DNA of 35,029 nt, taken from NCBI GenBank assembly GCA_025356735.1, contig JANXRT010000349.1:1-35029 (forward strand), read 5' to 3'. The DNA comes from Acetobacteraceae bacterium (GTDB lineage Bacteria; Pseudomonadota; Alphaproteobacteria; Acetobacterales; Acetobacteraceae). This document shows, piece after piece, positions 9,777 through 17,444 of the stretch. Below the pieces are notes generated by a model. It was not told where the DNA came from, searched no databases, and worked only from the letters and a program-made list of their open reading frames with translations. How positions within the stretch are numbered: the stretch's first letter is position 1; every line of letters starts with the position of its first letter. The position numbers and the translations under genes are program-made.

Positions 9777-10741
9777 TCCCGGCGTTCCTGGCAGCGCTTG
9801 CCCAGGTGCTGCACGTCGTTCTGATGCTGGCGATGGCGCCGCTGCTGGTCGGTGTGCTGCGGCGGGTCAAGGCGCGGCTGCTGGGCCGGGCCGGGGCTTC
9901 GGTGTTGCAGCCATTCTTTGAGGTTGCGCGGCTGCTTCGCAAACAGCCGGTGCTGGCGCACAACGCATCCTTCCTGTTCCGCGCCGTGCCGGCGGTGGCG
10001 TTCGCCGCCACCCTGGCCGCCGCCTGCCTGGTGCCGTCATTCACCCTCGGCATGAGTTTGGCACCGGTGTCCGATCTGCTGGCGATCGTCGGGCTGCTGA
10101 CCGTAGCGCGCGTCAGCCTGGCGCTCGGCGCGATGGATGTCGGCACCGCGTTCGGCGGCATCGGTGCCAGTCGAGAGATGATGTTCTCGACGTTCGCCGA
10201 GCCAGCCATGATGCTGGTGATCTTCACGCTGGCACTGCTCGCCGGCTCCACCAATCTCGATTTCATCGCCGGCGTGCTGCGCGAGGGCGCGCTTGGCCTG
10301 CGGGTATCGCTCGGGATGATCCTGGTCGCCTGCCTGGCGATCGCGCTGGCCGAGAACGGCCGGCTCCCGGTGGACAATCCCGCGACCCATCTCGAACTGA
10401 CGATGGTGCACGAGGCAATGGTGCTCGAGTACAGCGGGCGCGACCTGGCGCTGATCGAGCTCACCGCGGCGCTCAAGCTGCTGCTGTGGCTGACGCTGAT
10501 CTCCTCGATTTTTTTTCCGTTTGGCCTGGCCATCGCCGCCGCACCGCTGCAATGGCCTTTGGGGCTGGCCGTCTGGGTTGGGAAAGTTGCGGCGCTGGCG
10601 CTTGGGCTGGCGCTGTTCGAGACCGCAGTCGCCAAAATGCGTGTGTTCCGGGTGCCGGAATTCCTCGGCGTCGCGATCTTGCTGGGTTTGCTGGCGGCGG
10701 TGTTCCTGTTCGTCAGCACCGGCTTCGCGGCCGTCACATAA
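9773..10741 (+). CDS. hyfC-like: Hydrogenase-4 component C-like / complex I subunit 1 (NuoH/HycD) family
   Basis: GTG start overlapping the previous stop by 4 bp; GASREMMFSTFAEPA and ENGRLPVDNPATHLELTMVHEAMVLEYSG signatures of HycD/HyfC proteins. Confidence 0.9.
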   Translation: MIPAFLAALAQVLHVVLMLAMAPLLVGVLRRVKARLLGRAGASVLQPFFEVARLLRKQPVLAHNASFLFRAVPAVAFAATLAAACLVPSFTLGMSLAPVSDLLAIVGLLTVARVSLALGAMDVGTAFGGIGASREMMFSTFAEPAMMLVIFTLALLAGSTNLDFIAGVLREGALGLRVSLGMILVACLAIALAENGRLPVDNPATHLELTMVHEAMVLEYSGRDLALIELTAALKLLLWLTLISSIFFPFGLAIAAAPLQWPLGLAVWVGKVAALALGLALFETAVAKMRVFRVPEFLGVAILLGLLAAVFLFVSTGFAAVT

Positions 10742-11427
10742 TGCTGGCACCCCAGGGTTTCGGCACGTTCGCCTATGATTTTTCCCACCTGCTTGGCGGC
10801 GCGGCACTCGTGCTGTCGTTCACGCTGCTGTATCAGCGCCGGCTGGCCGCGGTGATCCACATCTACGCGTTACAAGCCTGCGTGGTCGGGGCCGCAGCCG
10901 CCTGGCAGGGTTTCGCGCAGAACGCGCCGCACCTCTATGTCACGGCTCTGATCGCATTCGGCGCCAAGGGCGTGCTGATCCCGGTGGCGCTTCACCGCAT
11001 CGTCCGCCGCCTTGACATCCGCCGCCAGATCGAGCCGGCGCTCGGCATCTTCCCGACCATGATCCTCGGCGTCGGCCTGGTCGGGCTGGCTATCGCCGTG
11101 GTGCTGCCCTCGACCCGTCACGTCCAGGCGCAAACGCTGGCCCGCGAGGATCTGGCGCTCGCTTTGTCGGTGGTGCTGCTCGGCATGCTGGCGATGATCA
11201 CGAGGCGCAACGCGCTGCTTCAGGTGGTCGGTTTCCTATCGCTGGAAAACGGCCTGATGCTGGCTGCGGTCGGCATCGAGGGCATGCCGCTGGTGGTCGA
11301 GCTGTCGGTGGCGGTGCTGGTGCTGGTGGCATTCGTGGTTTTCGGCGTTTTTTTCTTTCGTATCCGCGAGCGTTTCGACAGCCTGGATGTCCGCCGGCTT
11401 GATCCGATCAGCGAGGAGCGGCGTTGA
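10741..11427 (+). CDS. hyfE-like: Hydrogenase-4 component E-like membrane subunit
   Basis: Start ATG 10741 overlaps the previous stop (TAATG). ITRRNALLQVVGFLSLENGLMLAA and DSLDVRRLDPISEERR typical of HyfE/NuoK-like subunits. Confidence 0.87.
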   Translation: MLAPQGFGTFAYDFSHLLGGAALVLSFTLLYQRRLAAVIHIYALQACVVGAAAAWQGFAQNAPHLYVTALIAFGAKGVLIPVALHRIVRRLDIRRQIEPALGIFPTMILGVGLVGLAIAVVLPSTRHVQAQTLAREDLALALSVVLLGMLAMITRRNALLQVVGFLSLENGLMLAAVGIEGMPLVVELSVAVLVLVAFVVFGVFFFRIRERFDSLDVRRLDPISEERR

Positions 11428-12881
11428 TCTTTTCCGGCGTGCCCTGGGCGGTGCTGGTGCCGGCATGCCCCTTCGCCGCTGCGGCGGTGCTGGCGATGGT
11501 GCCGTCGTGGCGCGCCGGTGCCTGGATCAATTTCCTTGCCTGTGGCCTGTGCTTCCTGCTGGCGGCGTCATTGCCGTTCCAGGTCGGCATCCGCTCGGAT
11601 TGGGTGCTGGTCGACCGTCTGTCCGCTCACATGGCGTTGCTGACCGCCTTCGTCGCGATGACCACGGCCTGGTTCAGCCTGACCTATATCCGTGGCGAAA
11701 TCGCGCGGCGGCGCCTTGATCGCCGGAAGCTGCGTCTCTACCACGCGATGTACCAGGCCTTCCTCGGCGGCATGTTGCTGGCGCTGCTGTCGAACAATCT
11801 GGGCGTCGCCTGGGTCGGGATGGAGACCGCGACCATCGCCGCGGTGTTGGTGGTGGGGCTGGCGCGCACGCCAAGCTCGATCGAGGCGTCGTGGAAGTTC
11901 TTTCTGATTTGTGGCGTCGGCATCGCGCTGGCGCTGTTCGGCACCATCATGCTGTATCTCGCGGCGACCCCGGCGGTCGGCGCCGGCTTGGCCGCGATGA
12001 GCTGGACCCGCATCACCGCGGCCGCCGCCCGATGCGATGGCCGCGTGCTCAACCTCAGCTTTGTCTTCCTGCTGCTCGGCTACGGCACCAAGGCCGGGCT
12101 GGCGCCGCTGCACAGCTGGATGCCGGATGCCCACGCCGAGGGACCGACCCCGGTTTCGGCGGTACTCGCGGGCTCGATCCTGAACGTGGCACTGGTGCTG
12201 ATCCTGCGGCTGCGGCACGTCCTGTCCGGCAACGCCGAGGCGATCGACCCGGGCAAGCCGATCCTGGCACTCGGGCTGCTGTCGGTGCTGTTCGCCGCCT
12301 TCAGCCTGTGGCACCGGCGCGACGTCAAACGCTTTTTTGCCTTCTCCAGCATCGAGCAGAGCGGCTTGGCGGCGTTCGCCTTCGGGCTTGGCGGGCCTGG
12401 CGCGATCTTCGCCGGGGTGCTGCACATGACCCTGCACACCCTGGCCAAGGCGGCGATCTTCCAGTGCGTCGGGCGCGCGGCGCAGCTGCGCGGCGGCCAG
12501 CGTTTTTCGGACATCGGCGGCCTGGTCGGCACCGACCGGCTACTCGGCCTGACGCTCGCCGCCGGGATCGTGGCCGTTGCCGGGCTGCCGCCGTTCGGGC
12601 TGTTCGCCAGCGAATTCCTCATCAGTGTCGAGACGCTGCGGCACTCGGTCTGGCTGGCGCTGCCGCTCGGCATCGGACTGGTAGTCGGCGGCTGGGCGCT
12701 GATGATGCGGCTCCAGACGCTGTGCCTGGGGCCGCCCGGCCCGGATGTTCGCGGCGGAACCCTGCCGGCGGTGCAGCTGGTGCCGATATGGCTGCATCTC
12801 GCGATCGTGCTGGTACTCGGGCTGGCGATGCCGGCCGCCGTCGCCGATTGGCTGCGCGCGCTCGCCGCGGGGCTAAGTTGA
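11424..12881 (+). CDS. hyfF-like: Hydrogenase-4 component F-like antiporter-type subunit
   Basis: TTG start with 4 bp overlap; GMETATIAAVLVV, GYGTKAGLAPLHSWMPDAHAEGPTPVSAVLAG and RRDVKRFFAFSSIEQSGL signatures. Confidence 0.9.
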   Translation: MIFSGVPWAVLVPACPFAAAAVLAMVPSWRAGAWINFLACGLCFLLAASLPFQVGIRSDWVLVDRLSAHMALLTAFVAMTTAWFSLTYIRGEIARRRLDRRKLRLYHAMYQAFLGGMLLALLSNNLGVAWVGMETATIAAVLVVGLARTPSSIEASWKFFLICGVGIALALFGTIMLYLAATPAVGAGLAAMSWTRITAAAARCDGRVLNLSFVFLLLGYGTKAGLAPLHSWMPDAHAEGPTPVSAVLAGSILNVALVLILRLRHVLSGNAEAIDPGKPILALGLLSVLFAAFSLWHRRDVKRFFAFSSIEQSGLAAFAFGLGGPGAIFAGVLHMTLHTLAKAAIFQCVGRAAQLRGGQRFSDIGGLVGTDRLLGLTLAAGIVAVAGLPPFGLFASEFLISVETLRHSVWLALPLGIGLVVGGWALMMRLQTLCLGPPGPDVRGGTLPAVQLVPIWLHLAIVLVLGLAMPAAVADWLRALAAGLS

Positions 12882-14392
12882 ACGCATCCGAAATCATCCG
12901 CGGCGGAAAATTGGTGCCATGCCGGCCATGGCCGCGTTTCCTGCTGACCGTCGATGCCTGGGCACGGATGGCGGCGGCACTGACCGGCGAACCGACGTTG
13001 GCGCTGATCGCGTTATGGGCCGACCCGGACCATGCCCATGCGATCCTGCTCGACGAGGTTTTGCTGGTGGTGCTGCCGGTTTCAGTGGCGATCGAGGCCG
13101 GCTTCTATCCCGCGCTGTCGCCCGCCCGCCCGGTCGCCGCCTGGCTGGAGCGGATGATTTTCGATCTGTGGGGCCATACGGCCTTCGGCGGCACCGATCC
13201 GCGGCCATGGCTGGACCATGGAAGGTGGCCGAGCCTGCACCCGATGGCGTCGCCGCCGCGCGGCATGGGACCGCCGGCCGAGCCGCCGGAATTCCTGCCG
13301 TGTGAAGGCGATGACCTCCACCAAGTCGCGGTCGGGCCGATCCATGCCGGGATTATCGAGCCCGGTCATTTCCGGTTTTCCGCGTCCGGCGAGACGGTCG
13401 TGCGGCTCGAGATCCGGCTTGGCTATGCGCACAAGGGAACGCTTGGCCTGATGCGCGGCAAGCCGATTCGCGTCGCGGCACGGTTCGCCGCCCGGCTGTC
13501 GGGCGACACCACGGTTGCCCACGGCACGGCCTTCGCGATGGCAGTTGAAGCGGCGCTGGGGGTCGAGATACCCGCGCGCGCCGAAAGCCTGCGCGCGGCG
13601 ATGCTGGAGATCGAGCGTATCGCCAACCATCTTGGCGACATCGGCGCGATCTGCAACGACGCCGCATTCGCGTTTGCCGCCGCACGCTTCGGCTTTCACC
13701 GCGAGGCCATGCTGCGCGCCGCGATGTGGGCGTTCGGCCACCGGCTGATGATGGACACCGTCATCCCGGGCGGCATCGCCGGCGACATCTCCGAGCACGG
13801 CGCCCTGACGGTGCTCGCCGCCGTTGCCGCCGTCGAGGCCGAGCTGCCCGAGTTGGCGCGTGTCATCGAGAATTATTCCAGCCTGGCCGACAGGATGGTT
13901 TCGACCGGCATCGTCAGCCCGGAGCTGGCGCGCCGGTTTGCCGCCGGCGGCTTTGTCGGCCGTGCCTCAGGCCGCGACTTTGACGCCCGTAGGCTGCCGT
14001 TACCGGGTGGCCGGGCGCCGGAACCGGAATTCACCGTGCGGATACCGGTGTTGACCGCCGGCGACATCGATGCGCGGCTTCGTGTCCGGCTGGCCGAAAT
14101 CACCGAGAGCATCCGGCTGCTGCGACGCCGCCTCGGCAACCTGCCGGAGGGTGCCGTTGCCGTCGCCTTGCCGAACGCCGGCGGCGAGGGTATCGGCTGC
14201 GTCGAGAGCTTTCGCGGCGACATATGGACCTGGGTGCAGATCGACGGCGGACACGTCGAGAACGCGTTCTTGCGCGATCCCAGCTGGAATCAATGGCCGT
14301 TGCTGGAAGCCGCCGTGCGCGGCACCATCGTGGCCGACTTTCCCCTGATAAATAAGAGTTTCAACTGTTCCTATTCCGGGGTGGACCTTTGA
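12878..14392 (+). CDS. hyfG-like: Hydrogenase-4 component G-like large subunit (NuoC-NuoD-type fusion) with degenerate NiFe ligand motifs
   Basis: TTG start at 12878 overlaps the previous stop. VGPIHAGIIEPGHFRFSASGE, RLGYAHKG and LEIERIANHLGDIGAICNDAAF signatures. L1 site reads RLSGDTTVAH (no CxxC); C-terminus reads NKSFNCSYSGVDL. The 833 aa ORF start at 11891 is frame read-through of hyfF. Confidence 0.9.
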   Translation: MNASEIIRGGKLVPCRPWPRFLLTVDAWARMAAALTGEPTLALIALWADPDHAHAILLDEVLLVVLPVSVAIEAGFYPALSPARPVAAWLERMIFDLWGHTAFGGTDPRPWLDHGRWPSLHPMASPPRGMGPPAEPPEFLPCEGDDLHQVAVGPIHAGIIEPGHFRFSASGETVVRLEIRLGYAHKGTLGLMRGKPIRVAARFAARLSGDTTVAHGTAFAMAVEAALGVEIPARAESLRAAMLEIERIANHLGDIGAICNDAAFAFAAARFGFHREAMLRAAMWAFGHRLMMDTVIPGGIAGDISEHGALTVLAAVAAVEAELPELARVIENYSSLADRMVSTGIVSPELARRFAAGGFVGRASGRDFDARRLPLPGGRAPEPEFTVRIPVLTAGDIDARLRVRLAEITESIRLLRRRLGNLPEGAVAVALPNAGGEGIGCVESFRGDIWTWVQIDGGHVENAFLRDPSWNQWPLLEAAVRGTIVADFPLINKSFNCSYSGVDL

Positions 14393-14919
14393 TGGTGTGG
14401 CGGCGTGTGCTGCATTCGCTGCGTGCCGGGCCGGCGACGGAGCCAGCCGGGCCGGTTCCGGATGAAACCGTCTCCGCCCTTGCGGCGCGGCTGGACGCAG
14501 CGGCGCAGCGGCGCCTTGGCCGATCGCTGGCGATACGTCACGTCGATGCCGGCAGCTGCAACGGCTGCGAGCTGGAGATCGTGGCACTCGGCAACATCGT
14601 CTATGACCTGGAGCGCTTCGGGCTACGTTTTGTCGCCAGCCCGCGCCATGCCGACGTGCTGCTGGTGACCGGGCCGTTGACGCGCAACCTGCGCGAGGCG
14701 CTGGTGCTGACGTTGAACGCCACGCCGGAACCCAGATGGGTGGTCGCGGTGGGCGATTGCGGCGTCGATGGCGGGGTTTTCAAGGGCAGCTACGCCGTCA
14801 ATGGCGGGGTATCGGCGGCGGTGGCGGTTGATCTGTTCATTCCCGGCTGTCCGCCAAGCCCGGCCGAGCTGCTCGCTGGTCTGCGCGCGTTGCTGGAGGC
14901 GAACACGCACAGGTCTTGA
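14392..14919 (+). CDS. hyfI-like: NiFe-hydrogenase small-subunit / NuoB-like Fe-S protein (HyfI/HycG type)
   Basis: HVDAGSCNGCELEIVAL, VGDCGVDGG and FIPGCPPSPAELL, the four-cysteine proximal [4Fe-4S] pattern of NuoB/HycG. TGATG overlap with the large subunit. Confidence 0.93.
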   Translation: MVWRRVLHSLRAGPATEPAGPVPDETVSALAARLDAAAQRRLGRSLAIRHVDAGSCNGCELEIVALGNIVYDLERFGLRFVASPRHADVLLVTGPLTRNLREALVLTLNATPEPRWVVAVGDCGVDGGVFKGSYAVNGGVSAAVAVDLFIPGCPPSPAELLAGLRALLEANTHRS

Positions 14920-14927
14920 AACGGCGA

Positions 14928-14959
14928 CATCGGCCCGGATGCGGTCATCCGGACCGATG
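14928..14959. terminator. Hairpin between convergent hyfI-like and small secreted protein genes
   Basis: CATCGGCCCGGATG-CGGT-CATCCGGACCGATG: 14-bp stem with one mismatch (C·A on +, G·U wobble on -). No strong U-tract. Confidence 0.5.
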
Positions 14960-14993
14960 CGCTCGCGTGCCTGCGGTCGGCTGAAAGCAGGCC

Positions 14994-15218
14994 TCAGCTC
15001 GCCGGAGTGGCAGCCTTTTTCGCCGTATGCGTCTTGCTGTGGTGGGTGGTGGCATGCGCCTTGTGGGTGCTTTTATGCAGCGCCGGCTTGGCATCGCCGG
15101 TTGCCGTGGTGTCGGTCGAGGATTGTGCAAACGCTGCCGGAACGGCGGCGAAAGAAACCGGTATGAGAATTGCGAATGCGGCAAGCAGGCGGGGAAGGCG
15201 GATGCGGGGATTACTCAC
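14994..15218 (-). CDS. Small secreted His/Lys/Thr-rich protein
   Basis: GTG start, signal peptide MSNPRIRLPRLLAAFAILIPVSFAAVPAAFAQ followed by HKSTHKAHATTHHSKTHTAKKAATPAS low-complexity tail; GGAG upstream. Confidence 0.6.
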   Translation of the reverse strand: MSNPRIRLPRLLAAFAILIPVSFAAVPAAFAQSSTDTTATGDAKPALHKSTHKAHATTHHSKTHTAKKAATPAS

Positions 15219-15366
15219 GGGGTTGGCTCCAGAAAGGATTGTTACATTTCAGATGACGGACGAGAAATCGCCGCTAATCATCTGACGGACAATGCGCAGT
15301 TCACACCCGAATTAGCAAGAACTTCCGGCGCTTAAGCGACCGCGGCGATGGTATTTTAGTCCGGTT

Positions 15367-15789
15367 TCAAATCAATCCGAGCATCGCGAGCTCTCGCCGC
15401 ATGTCGTCGGGCAAGCCGTCCGCACCGACCGTGGGCGCCAGCGCGGAAAGGTCGGCGGGTGCGGCGTCGGGGTTCAGGTAGCGCCAGCCCTGGAACGGCC
15501 GCGTGACGCGCCCGACAACCGCGATTAGTGTCGCCTCAAGCAGCAGGGCGGCGCAGGCGCGCCCATCGTCCCAGCTGTCCGGTCGGATGGCGAGCACACG
15601 TTGGCGCACCACCGTGGCACCAGCGACGACCCAGTAGATCGAGCCGCCATCTGTCACCTCGGCGGCACGTCGTGGGAAGCTGCGGGTGCGATGGCGCAGC
15701 GGCGGCTCGGTCGCGGCGCGTGACTGCTGGATTTGCCCGAGATGGGCGATGTCGCGAACGCCGACCGCCAGTTTGGTCAGATGCAGCAT
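15367..15789 (-). CDS. DUF1489 family protein
   Basis: MLHLTKLAVGVRDIAHL, THRTRSFPRR-like segment (RHRTRSFPRRAAEVTDGGSIYWV) and RPFQGWRYLNPDAAPADL as in DUF1489 proteins. Start set to ATG 15789. Confidence 0.8.
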   Translation of the reverse strand: MLHLTKLAVGVRDIAHLGQIQQSRAATEPPLRHRTRSFPRRAAEVTDGGSIYWVVAGATVVRQRVLAIRPDSWDDGRACAALLLEATLIAVVGRVTRPFQGWRYLNPDAAPADLSALAPTVGADGLPDDMRRELAMLGLI

Positions 15790-16107
15790 GGTCCAGGCTT
15801 CCGGGCAGCTCGCGGCGGGCGCCGCCATCAGGGCAGCAAGCCTTATCAAGCCTGTTGGCGGCGTGCAAACCTGTGGCAACGCTGGCGCCAGACCATCATG
15901 ACTTCAGACAGATGATGTCGTCATGGTCTAGCTTGTTGTTTTCTCGCGTGATTCAGAGCTTCGGTGATTACGCCTGCAGTCGTCACGCTCCGATTGCTCA
16001 TCCCCATTGGGGCATTTCACTTCATCCACAGCCAAATTCAATAAATCGCTAATTACTGCAATGTGTTAGGAAGATAGTTTACGACTTGCTAAGAGCACGG
16101 CAGCCGG

Positions 16108-16824
16108 TTAGCCCACAGAGTTGTCCACAGCAACCGACTCCAACTCCAGCCGCTCGGCCAGCAGCCGCATCAACTCCCTGCGTGGCGTTCCAGGCTGGAT
16201 TTTCTGCCTGATGACGATATGGATCGTGCCCGGAAGTTTTCGAAAGGCCCGTCGTCCCCAGCATCTGCCGGAGTCTGTCGCCACGGGGATGACGCCAAGC
16301 CGGGTGCGGGCGGCCAGTGCGGCGATGCCCGGCTGCAGCGCCAGCGGGGCACCAGGATCGGCCCGGGTGCCTTCGGGAAAGATTACGATCTGGCGGCCTT
16401 CGGCTGCCGCCCGTTCTCCCCCGGCCATCAGGTCGCGCATCGTCTGGGCACCGAGCGAGCGATCGATCAGGATGGTGCCGGAATCCTTCAGCATGCCGCC
16501 GAACAGCGGTATCCGCATCAGTTCCAGCTTGGCGACGTAGCAGCAGGACGGCACCAGGGTCAGCCAGACCAGCGTGTCGAAGGTGGATTGGTGGCGCGAG
16601 GCGATCAGCGCGGCACCCTCGGTGGGCAGGTTCTCGGCGCCGGCGATGGCGATTCGGATACCACAGATCGGCCCCAGCCCGGCCAGCACCACCCGCGCCC
16701 AGAGCATTGCGAACCGTAGCGTGAGCGAGGGCGTCAACATCCGGATCAAGGCGCCGGGAAACACCATCACGAAGGTGACACCGAAAAACCACAGGTTGAA
16801 CAACGCCGAGCGTAGCAGGATCAT
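16108..16824 (-). CDS. plsC: 1-acyl-sn-glycerol-3-phosphate acyltransferase
   Basis: SRHQSTFDT (HX4D), KLELMRIPLFGGMLKDSGTILIDR and IFPEGTRADPGAP motifs. Confidence 0.92.
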   Translation of the reverse strand: MILLRSALFNLWFFGVTFVMVFPGALIRMLTPSLTLRFAMLWARVVLAGLGPICGIRIAIAGAENLPTEGAALIASRHQSTFDTLVWLTLVPSCCYVAKLELMRIPLFGGMLKDSGTILIDRSLGAQTMRDLMAGGERAAAEGRQIVIFPEGTRADPGAPLALQPGIAALAARTRLGVIPVATDSGRCWGRRAFRKLPGTIHIVIRQKIQPGTPRRELMRLLAERLELESVAVDNSVG

Positions 16825-17444
16825 GGTCGCGCGCTCCGGCGTTCCGGGACAATGTCGGACAGGCCGATCACCGCCGCCAGGTATTTGGTGAATTCGTTGG
16901 CAAGCAGGTATAGCCGCCGCCAGCCATCATATCCGGGCGGATCGACGGCAACCGGGATCAGCCTGACGCCCGGCAGCACGCGGGCGAGTTCGATCATGGC
17001 GCGCGGCATGTGATAGGCGGCGGTGACGACCAGCAGCGAGCGGATGTTTTCCCGCGCCACCCAGCCGGCCGCTTCGATCGCGTTGCCATGGGTGGACAAC
17101 GCGCGCCGGCCCAGGGTGACGCGGCCGGCGAGCGGCGCCGGATCGACGCCGGCGCGGACCGCCAGCCCGCCCAGCTCGGCCCCGCCGCCGATGCCCGACA
17201 GCAGCAGCCGCCCGGCGCGGCCGGCGGCCAGCATCCGCAGCCCGGTCTCGACCCGATCGGCGCCGCCGGTCAGCACCATGATGCCGTCGGCCGAGAGGCT
17301 GGGAGACGCCACCGCCTCGACCCGCCGGTCGAACCAAACGAGTCCGAGAAGCCATGCCACCAGAAGGCCAGCGAGCGCCAGCAGCCAGTGCCGGCGTTCC
17401 ATCCGGCGCCGGCGCGGCCGTTCGATGATGCTCGCATCCGTCAT
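16821..17444 (-). CDS. YdcF/ElyC/SanA (DUF218) family protein
   Basis: IMVLTGGADRVETGLRMLAAGRAGRLLLSG, STHGNAIEAAGW and LLVVTAAYHMPRAM motifs; N-terminal TM helix. Confidence 0.9.
   Translation of the reverse strand: MTDASIIERPRRRRMERRHWLLALAGLLVAWLLGLVWFDRRVEAVASPSLSADGIMVLTGGADRVETGLRMLAAGRAGRLLLSGIGGGAELGGLAVRAGVDPAPLAGRVTLGRRALSTHGNAIEAAGWVARENIRSLLVVTAAYHMPRAMIELARVLPGVRLIPVAVDPPGYDGWRRLYLLANEFTKYLAAVIGLSDIVPERRSARP

Noticed and set aside
11891-12877. N-terminal 329 aa of the 833 aa ORF preceding the large subunit
   Set aside because: Overlaps the well-supported hyfF-like CDS in a different frame; real start is the TTG at 12878 overlapping the hyfF stop.
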